This document shows positions 1 through 12,735 of a stretch of DNA of 64,000 nt, piece by piece. Position 1 is the first letter of the stretch; each line of letters begins with the position of its first letter. A model generated the notes under the pieces. It had not been told where the DNA came from. It saw only the letters and a list, made by a program, of their open reading frames with translations, and made no database searches. The stretch comes from Chromobotia macracanthus (lineage: Eukaryota; Chordata; Actinopteri; Cypriniformes; Botiidae). The stretch covers positions 9,464,001-9,528,000 of the forward strand of contig JAZGTH010000005.1 of assembly GCA_036877525.1 (NCBI GenBank), given 5' to 3'. The translations under genes and the position numbers were made by a program.

Positions 1-3000
1 CCCCTCTTGCCCTGAGGGAGAGGTACAGCACCCTAAATGAACCTGGCCCAGGTAAGACATACAGTAGTGGCACCATATTGCTATTCCCTTGGCAGAAGAG
101 AAGGGGAGGGGCTTCTGAATGCTGTGTCCATATTCTTGCTTCTATACCTGCCCATATTTTAATGCATGGCTCTGATTGGTTGCTGAGCACCGCCCTCTAT
201 CAGGGTGATGCTGGGATTGCGCTCAGAGGGGCCACCACTAGCACAGGCAGTTTTGAGGAGTCGGGCCCCTGGCAGCCACTGCGAATGAGCAGAAATATAG
301 CGCATGGTGCTGATTTGATTCCAGTGTAAAAAATCTTAGCATGGCTCCAGCTTTTGAGAATGAGCTTTCTTAAAGGAAAGACTGCGAAAATGTTGCCTGT
401 TCAGAGGTGTTGAAGCTGGGAGAGTCGTTGTAGAGAGGTTCTGAGGCGGCTTAGCCGTCCAAGACACTTCACAATCTTCAGTGTTCTTGAAGCAGATGAA
501 GTCGACTAGTCTATGTACAGTGCAGATTATGACCAGTTTTAGGTAAGTGTTAATCAGTATTATGGCTTTGGTCTCCGAGTTATAACTAATCTTGGTCATT
601 ACTGTAATCCTGGGAAATTTTTGGCAGTGGATTGATATATTTTTCAATTACTGTTACCATATAAAGGCTGTAATATGTCCATTCCATTGATTTCATATCA
701 AGCCCTTAAAGAAAATTATAAAGACTTTTTAAGGTAGACTGTTTTCACTTAACCCACTGCTAATGTGAGATACATTGCAACCAAAGTCTTTGCTGAACAT
801 ATTCATTGTTTATACAGTGTCATTCCGATTCAAGACTGAAAATCTGGCATACAAAATCCAAAACCCAGAAATTTTGACTTTTTGAAAACTTGTTTTACAT
901 GAATGGCATGTGATAAATTTCCTTGTTTCTCTCGAAGCCTGCAATATGCTCTTTAGAACATCCCTGATGATTCTGGGTTTAACATAAATCTTGAGGTTTT
1001 GCACAAACTTGTGAAGTCCGCGCCAGCTCAAGTGCAAGAAATTCTAAAAATCATGTTTTGAGCTTTTCACTCAAACTGTATACTACATTAAGTCTCCTAG
1101 GATGCAGCTTTAAGTGCTTTAGTTACAGTGAAATATCATCCTTGTAATCAATACCATATAGTATTAACCTTATTGGGGATGTTGTTGAAGTGTGTTTCTC
1201 CATTGGAACCTCTGTGGAAACTGATATAGTTTGTCTTTGGTCCAGCCACTGTGAATGCCATAGAGAGAACTGAGATAAAGATCTCAGTAATATCAGAACA
1301 GCTGGGACTGAGCTGGACAGGTAAGAATCTGAAGTATCTCTGTTTTTATCATCTCTTTTCCTCATGGTCCTTTTCCCCTTAACAAACGTTCTATATGTTT
1401 TTTCATCTGTTTGTGTTTGTAGAGCTGGCGAGGGAGCTGCAGTTTGGTGTAGATGACATTAATCGAATCAGAGTGGAGAACCCTAACTCCCTACTGGACC
1501 AAAGTACAGCTCTCCTCAACCTGTGGCTTGGCCGAGAGGGCAAGAAAGCCAAGAGTGAGGATCTCTAATTAAGCCTCTACCTCTCTGTGGCTTAATACAT
1601 TCATTTAGAGAAACTTATTTCTGTCTTTAGAATTGTAGAATTTGGTAACACTTTTCCACCAAAATGGTGCTGGTTCTTGTGCTGGAACTGTTGCTCAACT
1701 GGGAGATCTAGAACCTGCAACTCTAACCTGGTTCTAGAATCTGGAACCTGTAGCCTGCAGTTCCTGTCAGGGTCCTGGCTTCATGTCTTGAGTGTCTCCT
1801 AAATTATCTTGCCAGGATCCTGACATCCCTGTGTTTTGTGTCAGAACATGAAGTCTAGATCCTGACTCCAAGAACCAAGACTAGGACTGAGTCAGGATCC
1901 AGACATCATGCTCTGACACAAAACACAGGGATGTCAGGATCCTGGCAAGAGAATTTAGGAGACACTCAAGACATGAAGCCAGGACCCTGACAGTTCCACT
2001 TAAGTCTTCAAAGCTAGTCAGTGATAAAACTGAAAACTTCAAAACCTGCCCACAAACACAGAAACCTTTGTTAACAAATCTTGCAGGTTTTGTGTTCATT
2101 TTATAGCATAGAAGTAATAAAAGTCAGTGCCTTTATGCAAATGTATTAAAACGAGTTTCTGATTTGTTGAACCAAGAACTGCTTTCTTATTGGTGGAAAC
2201 AAGTTGTACCGTAACACTTTCTCCATTATCTTATTTTCTTCAGTGGAGAACTTGTATGGAGCTTTGAAGAACATTGACCGGTCGGACATTGTGAAGTCTC
2301 TGGAGGCTCAGGCTCCACAGGCAGTGCTTGAGGCGGTGGGGGAAGGAGCCAGCAGACTGGCCGATCGTGACTCCACCATGCTTTCTCCTAGTGTCATCAA
2401 CGGTAAGAACGGACTGCGGCTTGGCCTGATCTTCTTATCCTCTGGAACTTTATCAGCTGCTACATCTTTGAACAGACATTAGGCCCCAAGTAACCCAAGG
2501 CTTAGATGTTTGTAATTGCATGGGTTGGCCTCTAATTGCATATTAGCTCTAGCCTTCCCTATAATCCATAGCATGAAATTTGGGATGAAAGAACATCTTA
2601 GACAGGACTTGATGAGACCAGAATCTTTTTCTGTAATTTTCCTGTTTTTCATTAGTGATGAATCAGGCATGTCATAGCAATGCCATTTTCCATCATAACC
2701 ATTTATTATTACTAAACAAACCTTTTAGGAGGGATAAACTGTCACCATGGCAGCATTATTAGACAAATCCGAGATTTAAAGTATTATCCCTAAATGCTAC
2801 AAATACTTTCATAGGTCGTAATTTTTTGCATTAAAACCATCAGTAATGCTCCAAAAAAACAAATCAACTCTCTATTGGGATACCAGGGTATGTGTTTTAA
2901 AATATGCCAATGAGAAGCAGAGAGGAGTATGCAGGCTCGTATGGATGATTACTTAAAGAGCAAGACTCTCAAAAGACAACAAGCCTCCATACTTGTGTCT

Positions 3001-6000
3001 GCAATCCTCTCTCTCTCTCTTTCTCCAAACATGTCATCTGCAGCCCAGCCGCCCTTCTCTTCCTCTTCACAGCTCTCCTCTTCGACCTCTGACCTCATAA
3101 TGACCTCCTCTGGGCCTCCTCTTTTCCTCTCATTCCAGTTGTTGTTTTGTTTTCTTGTTTCTAGTTCCCATTTTGTGCGGGAGCTGCTCTGTCTGTATGC
3201 ATGTGCATGCTGCTTGACTTTTCTGAATAAAAACATGTACTGTGAGGCTTGGACTAAATATAGCCTTTGTTTTTCTTGTTCTTTAACAAACTTGTGTGTG
3301 CATGGCATGCTTTCAACGCACAAAGTTACTTCTGTGTATATTTCACTAATTGTTTTCCTGAGTGGTGGTTTAACTCCTAATTAATCCTTAATAACTTCAG
3401 TCTTTGGTAACTCTCGACGTGTTATTTTCAGCCCTGCTGTTTTGTTGGCAACAGTTTACATAATGCTCTGGAAAATGGATCTGTGACACAATGACGTTGC
3501 AGAAGCATTTTTGGAACGTTATGTCTCAACTGATATATTGCTATTAATGTTTATCGATGGTGTGTGTGTTTGTGTGTGTGTGTGGCACGCATTTATTGTG
3601 TGACACCACTGTTAACTGCAGGGCTCTTTTGTGGCTGATGTAATGGGCTGTATTTACAGAGTAAATTGTGTAACCATTAGGGACACCTAGTGGCTAAAAC
3701 CTAAACCTCATCAAAAGTCTATTATAGTGTTGTGGTACATCTTAAAGCTGCAATCTGTAACTTTCACCTCTCTACCGCCATCTCTGTTTGAAACATAAAA
3801 TTGCAAGTTACTTTACATACTTTTCATTACGTTAAAGTCAAATGAAGCCAAACTGGCATTTCACAGGAAATCGGACCAGGCGGCTCAAATTATATATCAT
3901 TATTATAAAGTACAGTTGGGGATAAGGAGACAGTTTTCAGCACTGATATTTTATGTACTTGCTCAATAACCAATTTATGTTTATTTTTAATCAAAAAAAG
4001 TTATGGTTTGCAGCTTTAAGTACCATTATGCATAAACTTGTCATATACAAAATGTAATCAGAAATTATCTTTTGACATGTGAATGCAGCCCTAATCTGTG
4101 GGTGTGTGCGCATATGAAAAATAAAAAAATTAACCCCCCCTTAGGTTCATATAGTTCATAGTCAGTCCATATAAGCTAATCAGTTCACTCAGAACAATGT
4201 TTTGTGTATAATCAAAATGTTCTAAGGCCATAATTTGTGTTGTGTGTTATATTGTGTGTTGTGAGTTATATTGTGGGTTGTGTGATTTTGTGTGATGTTA
4301 TTTGGTGTGTTTGACTGTTTGAGTGTGTTTTACATTTGTTTGCCCATTTGTGTATGTTTGTCTGTATTTGTGTGACTGTGTTTTTGTGTGTTTTGTGCAT
4401 AACCATAAACAGAGTAGTGAGTATGTGTAGTGAAGTCAGCACATTTGTACACATTGCCTCATGTGTTGCTTTTGTATTTGCATTAGAGTGACAGTAGATT
4501 TATTGTGCCTCACGGTGTGCACTGTGTGTGTCTGACGCACGTGTATTTCTTCTCATTACTGGGGGCGCAGTGAAGGTCTTCACTAATTTATCATTTTCAT
4601 CGTCATGTTCTTCAGTACTTCTTCATTTCTTCTTTTCATTATCTTGCCATCCATACATCCATACATTTATCCATCCATCTACATTCATCCACTCATCTAC
4701 ATATACTTACGCACTAGCTAAAATATCAGCATATGCTGTGCAATTTTTTGAATTGGAAAAATTAGTCAATTAAAGAACAAATACATAAATTAAACTAAAG
4801 TCTATTTAACTTAAAAAAGATTCAGGTCTTTTGATGATTTTGAAGAATCTCACCTTGCAACAAACAAAGTTAAAAATAGAGCCTTTTTTTCTTTTTGTTT
4901 TTTATTTGTTTTGGTTTGTTTTGAAATGAACAGTTTCTGTTTCTTTTTTAGTTTATAAGCTCTATAATATTAAAAATATCCTTGATATGTTTTAAAATAT
5001 CTTCTTAGATAAAATCTTTTATTTTAGACACTAAATGGCCAGTTATGTTTTAATTTCATATTAATTTGAACAATCTCAGTGTATAGAAATGTGAATTCAA
5101 CATTATGACTATGCACACAAGAAAAAAGCCATTGTTGCATTCTCATTATACTGGATGTACTGCTTGGACATGTACACAATCGTCATGCATATCTGAAAAA
5201 GGAAGAACAGACAAGAATCCTTTTTGAGTTTATTTCAAGTATCAGTGTGTATGTGGGTGACAGAGGGTGTGTTAAAGGAATTTTCTGTGTTTTCTTTAAT
5301 GTAATATCTATTTACATACTTGTGGCATGCTGTGATTACCACAGACAATAATTTCAACTTGCTCAGTGTGTATAAATGAACAGGAAACATATTTAATTAT
5401 ACATGTTAGGTGTACCAGAAGGTGGGCAGCACCACAAATTTAAAACATGGTTAAAACATGAGACTAGCACGTTGTTGTAAAATTGTAACCATAAAATTTT
5501 AACTTTGTAGCCTGGTTTCACAGACAAGGTTTAGATTAAGAATGGAATGGGTCTTAATGTGTATTAGTACAACTTATAGTTGGTTAGTCCTTATTTAGCT
5601 TTGTCTGCAACTCCTAATTAATTTCAAGTTAAGCAAAGTCTCAAAGAAATTTTTAGTCTGGGTTCATTTAAGTAGAATTAGCTTAGCTCTGATTTTATTT
5701 AATTCTTGTCTGGGAATCTGCCCCAACATGTGATAGCATATAACTTGTGTGATGCACCCAGTCTATAGAAAAGTTATCCGAGCTAACAAAAGGATGTTAG
5801 ATTTTACAGCTCAAGCGACATCTTACCGAAGTGTACAGAAATACATATTTTACACATTTGTGTAAAAATTGTTTTTGGGAAGAATACGAGCTTCATATTT
5901 CTGCTTTAAATAAATATTGTTTTATTTTTGCGTGAATAGATTAATGCTATACCAGTGCAAAACAAATGCCCCCCACCACTAAAAAAGGGATACTCCCCCT

Positions 6001-8141
6001 ACAACAAACATCTGTGTTTTCATCTGTTTCTGAATAAGTTTAGTTTTCAGTTTCAGCCTTTTCAGTGAATAAGTTTCTGCACTTTAATATTTGGGGCCGC
6101 AAATAAACATTTTAGTGGGTTGACATTTTTTACAGTGTATGGATGCATTGAAAATATTGTCTAATAATCATCAGCTGGCCACAGATGTGATACAGAGACA
6201 TTAGGTTCAAAAGAATATTGCTTTAATAGAGGATTGTTTGTTGTGAATAAATGAAATACCTTACTTCTTTCTACAGAAGGACATTCCTGTGACCCTGAAT
6301 TTACTGTTATACTGTTAATTTTAAAGCTGCAATCCGTAACTTTTTGGGGTTAAATATGAACAAAAATTTTAAGATTATTGAGCAAGTACATGATCAATGT
6401 TCAACACAATCTCCTTACCTTACCCCGATCCACTACGGTAAGTTTACAATAATGATTTATAATTTGAAATGTCGAGTCCGATTTACCAGGAAATGTCAGT
6501 TTGGCTTCATTTGACTCAAACAGGCGTAATACAAAGTATGTAACTTATAAGTCACCTGCTATTTTATGTTTCAAACAGAGATGGCGGTAGAGAGGCAAAA
6601 GTTACGGATTTCAGCTTTAAAGTCCCAGTAATTTCTCAGCCTGTCCCTAGCTTTGCTTTAAATTACCACACCTCTGTTCACCTATTTATATTGACGGACA
6701 CTGACTGCACACAAAGCACCGTGTCCTGCTGCATGCCCTCTTAAAGAAGGTCATGTCCCCCACATACTCCCACTCTGTCTGTGTGGTGTTAGCATTGCCT
6801 TTCTTGTCTGGCCATCCCTCAGGTTACGGGCTGGTGCAGGAAGAGCTGCTCTCCCCTGCTTCTATGCAGTACAGCCTGCCCTCCCCGCTGGGCGTTGAGC
6901 CGTACTGGCAGGAAGTGTCCAGCCTGGAGTGCGCTCCCATAGCCCCCACCGAGGAGGACACTATGATGGAGATGTCAGATGTGCAGGTGTGGCCAGCAGG
7001 GGTCAGTCCATCATTGGTGACAGTTGAGGACTCATCCCTGGATGGCAGCAGCCGCGCGGATGACTCGGAGGCCAACACGTTAAGTCTGCCCTGCAGCAGC
7101 TTGGGGAGGCCCAGCAGTGGAGCCAGTGGGGCCAGTGGCTCTATCATGGAGCTAGAGGAGGAGGAGGAGGAAGAGGAGGTCGATGAAGATGATATACAGC
7201 AAGACCCGGCACCTGCATGTGTGGAAAAAGCTTGGGCCAGTGGCGCTGTCCCAAAGGCTAACTACAATGGGCAGGCTGGAGGTCAGAGGTCGGAGGGCAA
7301 GAGGACAGAGGTGGTGGCAGGCAGCAGTGTGACGGGTGTAGCTAGAGCAGGAGGAAAGGGTGGAAAAGGGGCAAGTTCAGAGGAAAAGTTTTCTGTTCTT
7401 ACAGGGCAACAGATCTATGCCCAGTTGTGTGAGAGAACTGGACTGACTCGAGCATTAGAGCACAATGGAGACAGGTACGAATCCGATCGGTACACCACTT
7501 CATGTACTGCCAGTTTTAGACAGATAAACATCACTTACACGGTTTCTCTGCATCCAAACTTTGCAGGCTTGGTGGGGGTGTCTTCCAGCCGTACTCACAG
7601 GAGAAAGAAGGCTTTGCTGATTCCCTCCACAGCTGGTCACAACCCAAAGCAAGGCAGACCATAGAGACCATGATGTCATCATCCCAGGACCACAATCAGT
7701 CACGTGTAGCACAGGAGGCCCTGCTTACACCGGTATGTGATACAGGCCACTCGGAGGTCCTGCGTGGGCGTCTGCTGGGCACTCAGCCCTTTGATAAAGG
7801 GCTGGGCTTCTCCCATCAGGAAGGGGAATTGCAGGCATGGGACCCGGACAGACGGAAGGCACAGGTGTGTCCTCTGGGCTGTCCAGTCTGAACAAAGTGC
7901 ATGTTCTGGGCACAGTGATGGTCAGTTATTCACTAAATATGTAATTCGAACCCTAACTGTTGTTAACTCCCTGCAGAAGGAGGATCCAATAGATCTCACT
8001 GATCAGCTGCATGAAGAGCAGTTTGCAGATGAGCACGGGAATGTGGTGACCAAGGTGAGTGCCTTTGTTTCAGGTTTACATATACAAATTGCATATATAT
8101 TTGTATATATGTTATATATATGTATATATATTAATATTATA

Positions 8142-8210
<69 letters not shown>

Positions 8211-8557
8211 GCAGTATATATATATATACGCAGTATACTGTGTGTACACACCTTATATTAAACTGTGTATACAGACACTTTATGTACAATATTGATTTCA
8301 TATATTTAAACATTTAAATACAGTTAACCATTTTTTACAGTATTTTATTATCTGTTGGTCACTCTGCTCTCTAATGTTAGCATTAGCTATCAAAAAAACT
8401 CTTTTATAGTGTCCTCAAGCACACTGATATAATGCTAGTAATGTAAGGGAGTTAAATCCTTTCTCTTCCCTCACTCTCTTTGCTCCAGCTGGGTGTGGAA
8501 GTGAAGAGGGACATACAGGCCGTGAAGCGCTCCAGTCTGCGAAGAGTAAAGCACTGA
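1..8557 (+). CDS. ank1: Ankyrin-1-like, 3' part: death domain and C-terminal regulatory region (5' end outside window)
   Basis: Ankyrins tie membrane proteins to the spectrin skeleton; only the C-terminal third is here. Coding exons: 1-51, 1246-1320, 1423-1554, 2244-2402, 6823-7474, 7567-7864, 7977-8054, 8489-8557, all with GT-AG borders and matching phases (503 residues visible). The first exon reads ALRERYSTLNEPGP, the linker before the death domain. Exons 2-4 encode the death domain (SEQLGLSWT, ELARELQF, INRIRVENPNSLLDQS, LYGALKNIDR). Exon 5 holds LLSPASMQYSLPSPLG and DTMMEMSDVQVW, which recall ANK1 rather than ANK2 or ANK3, and then a Glu-rich run near 7153-7180. Exon 7 has EEQFADEHGNVVTK, the conserved regulatory-domain core. 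The last exon ends in RRVKH and differs from the long mammalian tail, so it may be one splice form. The paralogue letter (a or b) cannot be told. Confidence 0.9.
1764..1993. repeat. Large near-perfect hairpin in an ank1 intron
   Basis: Positions 1764-1866 and 1891-1993 are reverse complements over 103 bases with about four mismatches, separated by a 24-base loop. The sequence resembles no other repeat in the window and has no obvious coding sense. It lies in the intron between ank1 exons ending at 1554 and starting at 2244, so the ank1 pre-mRNA would carry a long double-stranded stem. It could be a foldback transposon or a recent inverted duplication. Confidence 0.85.
3741..4020 (+). mobile_element. 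MITE family A, copy 1
   Basis: A 280-bp non-coding element opens with CTTAAAGCTGCAATCTGTAA and closes with the inverted form ending GCAGCTTTAAG. Its inside carries 'accgccatctctgtttgaaa' and 'ccaaactggcatttc', which recur in three other copies in this window (6319, 49012, 58830). No transposase ORF is present, so it is a non-autonomous DNA transposon. Confidence 0.8.
5511..5725. mobile_element. Degenerate inverted-repeat element (CCTGGTTTCACAGACAAGG type)
   Basis: The left end reads CCTGGTTTCACAGACAAGG, and the far end has a diverged inverted counterpart (cttgtctgggaatctgcccc). The body is rich in TTAAGCAAAGTC-like sequence. It looks like a decayed non-autonomous DNA transposon in the ank1 intron. 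Only one copy is seen here, so its borders are approximate. Confidence 0.5.
6319..6621 (-). mobile_element. MITE family A, copy 2
   Basis: The ends TTTTAAAGCTGCAATCCGTA and the inverted AAAAGTTACGGATTTCAGC bracket about 300 bp. The internal block 'gtttcaaacagagatggcgg' lies near the right end, so this copy is inverted relative to the one at 3741. It ends about 200 bp before the long ank1 exon at 6823. Confidence 0.8.
8083..8236. repeat. (TA)n microsatellite
   Basis: A roughly 150-bp tract of TA dinucleotides has a few interruptions, including two copies of a 'cgcagtata' unit near the right end. It lies in the last ank1 intron, starting about 30 bp after the donor at 8055. Open frames across it on both strands translate to Tyr/Ile repeats and are not genes. 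Confidence 0.95.
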
Positions 8558-10520
8558 AACAAACACATATTGTCCTGAAGGTACGGGGCTGAGAAGCAGA
8601 CATGATTTGTGTTGTATATAACAACAGCTTCAAGCACAGGGCAGGCTAGCTGTGCTGTAGTGATATGACCATCAGCTGCATGTTGTGGAACAAAACATGA
8701 TTTGCTTGGAGGCCACAAATCTGAACTCTTTAAAGTTAAAAATGTCTTTAAAGAAGCAGTTTCTTCATGAGCAATTGTTCTTTCAGGGTCGGACATCCAC
8801 TGCCAAACCATCCTTCACGTACGCACACCTGGGAGACAGGATGAGACACGGAAAGACAGGAAAAAACAAAACAACATACGGGAAAAACACGCAGTGAAAG
8901 CGAACAGCTACACATCCCGCCCGAAACTAACAACAGTTAAGCAACCCTGGAGCGTCACCAGAACGAGAAGGAGAAAGAGTCCTACCTGTAGTTTTGTAAC
9001 ATTTTTAAACAGAAAACAACAACTAGCTTAAGGCATGAACGTTTTTGTAGAAAATGTGATGAAAACAACCAAAAAAAGCAACAAAAAGTGCTTCCTGTCA
9101 ACTGTAAACGCATGACTGACTGCTGGTGCATGACCTATGAGCTGTCATTCTCTAAAAAAAACTGAAGGGGTACAAGCTAAAGGGCCGTTACAAGATTGGG
9201 GTGGGGTGGGAGAGTGGGGCTTTGCTGGGACTCAAGGACCTTTTATCTTGAAAAGAGGGATTCTTGAAAAAAACGTCTCGGGAGTCTCGGGAACACAACA
9301 GCCCAAAAAAGCAACAGTTCTTTTTTTTGTCAAACGGATTGTCAAAACACAGCAGCATAGTTGATGCTAAGCCCGTCACTTCATTTACACAGGCCCTTTA
9401 TCCTGTTATTCAATGTGATATATGCACTCTATGCTACGTGAATGTGTGTCTGTGTGTGTGCGTGTGTCGGTATCTAATGCATGTGTTCTCGCTTCCTGAG
9501 CTTTTTTTCTGGATCGGTCAGAGCTAATTTGGTATTTGCCATGGGAATGACACTAAGCCTCTGTGCTCTCCTGCTTGTTAACGTTTGTGCGTGTTGATTT
9601 CCTCTTGGCTCCTTCCGTCTGACTTTGTGTAACGTATTTGTGTTCCTTTGAACTGTCAGCCACCTTTTGCTCTGGGTATGATTTTTCTAAGGGCCCCCTC
9701 TTACAAACAGTGTTAATAATTGATCTCAATCGGTTCTTTAGATAAAGTTGGAATAGCTGTGAATGTACAACACCCCATTGTTTCTGACAACCTTCGGAGG
9801 GCACATGCTTATTGTCTTACATTGTGTTCTGACAGTTCACAACTCTCTCCATCTCAGCCTCTCGTCCAGCTGACCTTTCGTTCATTCACATTTGTAGCTC
9901 GGCTGCTTTTTACTAAGCTGCCATGGCGGACCGATTTCAGACTAATGTAGCATTGCATGCTGGGTAACACTGCTTTTCATGCTGTTCTCTAGGGCCTGCA
10001 CTCGGCTCCAAAGTTTTGATTTATTTGATATTATTACTTAAGCTGTGCTGGTAAAAAACGATTGTAGCGCTGACACGTTGGGCTTGGGGACTATCTCTGA
10101 GTAATTGCTTTTGTAATGTCTGGGATTTAAGATGGCGATAGGAGAAATGGAAGCATTTTAAACTTTGTTGATGCTCTTGGATTTTTTTGTTTTCTTTTCA
10201 TTTAGATGTACAGTTAAAAATAGACAGATAAATATACAGACAGCACTGTGACAGTCCACCTTAAAATTGACCCCTGAACTGTGAACTCACGACTGTCTGT
10301 CTCACTTTTTGGCTTCGTCTTTTATCGCTATTAAGTACCTACGCAGTACTCACACATACCAATAAGGTTATACTCAGCCTGTCTAACTATGGAAAGCTTA
10401 AAAAGTACTTCACTATTGCAAGTACATGTAAATGATGTCCTGTTAACATCATTCACGTGTATATTTTCACATTTACCTTTATGATTTTGATTTTTACAAT
10501 AAAAGAGCCCAAACATAAAC
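8558..10520 (+). other. ank1 3' untranslated region (inferred)
   Basis: No open frame continues after the TGA at 8555-8557. The next poly(A) signal in this direction is AATAAA at 10498, so a roughly 1.9 kb 3' UTR is inferred; long 3' UTRs are usual for ankyrins. A possible donor (CTGAAG|GTACGG, near 8580) and an acceptor (TTCTTTCAG, near 8787) suggest an optional 3' UTR intron or alternative last exon. Confidence 0.5.
10498..10503 (+). terminator. Poly(A) signal, probable end of ank1
   Basis: Canonical AATAAA, the first good one after the ank1 stop codon on the + strand. Confidence 0.5.
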
Positions 10521-12230
10521 TTAAAATATAGTCTACCAAAGCAATAATATCAACGTGCTGAAACAGTTGGGATACTGCGTTGTTATTGGTGTGTGTGTGT
10601 ATGTGTGTGTGCGTGTGTGTGTGTTGGTGTTCATTTGAACCTGTCTAAGAGCGCTTGTGTGTTCAGTATATACTGTATTTACCCAACATTTTAGTAGCAT
10701 TTGTAAGATGCATATGATTCAAGAGATATACAAACATGCATGAGTATCTCATAAAGGTCACACTGTATGCAATTGTGATCTACATACCAACTTGAGTTCA
10801 CTGAATGGACACCGCATACTGGTGTAAGTGGTAGCTGTGTTTAACTTTAATGGGCAAGTCATCATTTATGAATGACCATGGAGTCATGACTGGCAAGTGT
10901 AATGTTGGAAATCAGGGACGGTGCTCAGCATTTAATCACAGCACAGTAGCTTACATACATGTAGTCATGAGCACACCGTGATACTAGTTCACACATTCAT
11001 ATAGGTTAGGTTGAGGGATGTGAGAATGAGTGGGTGAGTGAATGAGTGACTGAGGATGTGAGTGAGTGAGTGAATGAATAAACAAACAAATTAATAAATG
11101 AACGAAAGAATGAACGAATGAATGAATGAATGACCGAACAAATGAGTGAATGAACAGACAGATGAATGAATGAATGAATAAATGAACCAATTTATCCTCC
11201 AAACAAAGAAAATTTTAATTAAAGAATGCATGGACAATTGGACGAGTGACAATGATTGTACTTTGTATTTAAAATGTGTTAAATTAGATCGTGTTTATTT
11301 ATCTGGGGTTTAGTGAAATCGTGTGCTTTGTGAAACTGCACACTTCCCTTCTCACCAACAGCCATCAAAACATTCATGAGTTCTGCCTGACACTGTATAT
11401 TATTTTCTACAGTTCACTCAGGTTTGTGTTGACTATGATTTGACTCAGTGGTAAATCTTTTGTCCGTTTGAGGATTGTCAGTGAGGGGTGTTGTGGGTAA
11501 GGCAGTGACCTCAGCATGAAGGACATGGATACTTAAACATGTTCAGTACCTTATTGCTGCTGTAATGGTTGAGCAAGGCTTATATTCAATATTGTAGATT
11601 CAAACAAAGTGGGGGGAACAGAACAGAATATAATGTTTTTATTTATTTGTTTGTTGGACTGTTTGTTTGTTTGTTTGTTTTGAACTGAACAAAATAATTC
11701 ATTCATTGCAGTTGTTATGTATTAAAAAGAGTTTATGTAAAATGTTTAACTGTTGCAAAAATCTAGACATCACCTATACTCCTTTAGGATGGATTAATGA
11801 CAATATAAACGCAATATCATATTACTCTGTATAAGGAATGCAACTGCGCACATGCACAGAAAAGATGTTTTTAATAAAGAATATATGTATAAATATATGA
11901 CAAAATATATTTAATTAGAATGCTATGCACCCTTATTAGAGTCGTTATGGATGTACTTTAAGCATATTAGTTAGAATCCAGTAATACAAACATGCCCATA
12001 TCTTTGGGAATGTAGAGGCTTTGTAGCTATTTGAACATGTTTTCATTTCCTTTTTTTTTTTGTAACGGAGAGAGGAAATACGAGCATTGAATATGTATAC
12101 ACGCCTTTTATTCAGATTCATTCTGACATGAAGATATGTATAGAACATTTACCCTGCACACCAGCTCAGACCATTTACAAAAATTAATAAAGAAAGATGT
12201 GACATATTGTGACACCGTGTGCGTGTGTTG
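10521..12230. other. Intergenic spacer ank1 - eif4ebp1
   Basis: AT-rich and without supported genes. It holds a GT-rich tract (about 10590-10625), a decayed tetranucleotide array (11021-11190) and a TTTG run near 11640-11690. The short open frames here are repeat translations or have no splice or homology support. Confidence 0.6.
11021..11190. repeat. Decayed (TGAA/TGAG)n tetranucleotide array
   Basis: About 170 bp of imperfect GAATGAGT/GAATGAAT units. The minus-strand frame across it encodes only a Ser/Phe/Ile/His repeat, which marks it as non-coding. Confidence 0.85.
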
Positions 12231-12324
12231 AACAATGCCGCACGGTGCGGCGGAACCGCAAGAACATGGCGCGCGTTTTCCCGTTAGATGCGAATTTGTG
12301 ACGTAGTTTTCGATGTTTAAAAAA

Positions 12325-12344
12325 ACTACAATTCCCATCATCGC
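12325..12344 (+). promoter_or_regulatory. ZNF143/THAP11-type promoter element upstream of eif4ebp1
   Basis: ACTACAATTCCCATCATCGC closely matches the known ACTACAATTCCCA-type site of ZNF143/Staf at vertebrate promoters. It lies about 390 bp upstream of the eif4ebp1 start codon in a CpG-rich stretch (about 12230-12900) that looks like the promoter CpG island. Confidence 0.65.
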
Positions 12345-12735
12345 CTTGCGATTCCATCGCACACCAAAGGGGGCACTGTTGCACCCTTACTCGGTTTTAA
12401 AAGCCCTTTCCTGCAAATGTTTTGTCGAGTGCGTGGTGTGTGTGCATGAGAGAGTGAGAGAGAAAACGTGGTCACGGGGAAGCCTAGCATTTTAGCTAGT
12501 TTGCGAGTGTGAATGTGTGAATGAAGTGCTACACAGGCTCAAATATTTAGTCTTATTTATTTTTGTATGTTGTCACGTTTGCCGGAAACAACGAAGGTAA
12601 ACCTTTATAGAAATCAACTTGTTTTTCTTACCAGGTTGTTTGGTGCTAAGTTGTTCTGATCGACTTGTTTCAAGGTGCAGAGACGCGGTTTAATACAGGC
12701 AGCTTTCTGAGTTTGTGGCTCGAATCGTGCTCAAA

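Larger units (their letters stand above)
2403..6822 (+). other. Large ank1 intron
   Basis: This 4.4 kb intron separates the death-domain exon from the long regulatory exon. It holds CT- and GT-rich simple repeats (about 3009-3024 and 3559-3585), a CATC/CATT-rich tract (4640-4700), and three MITE copies listed separately. Open frames such as the one at 2929-3384 are low-complexity Ser/Leu runs without splice or homology support. I see no extra coding exon. Confidence 0.6.

Noticed and set aside
2929..3384. Ser/Leu-rich frame of 151 residues in ank1 intron
   Set aside because: Low complexity over a CT-rich tract, with an equally long frame on the other strand, and no splice sites that fit the ank1 phases.
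8003..8295. Overlapping Tyr/Ile-rich frames on both strands
   Set aside because: They are translations of the (TA)n microsatellite in an ank1 intron.
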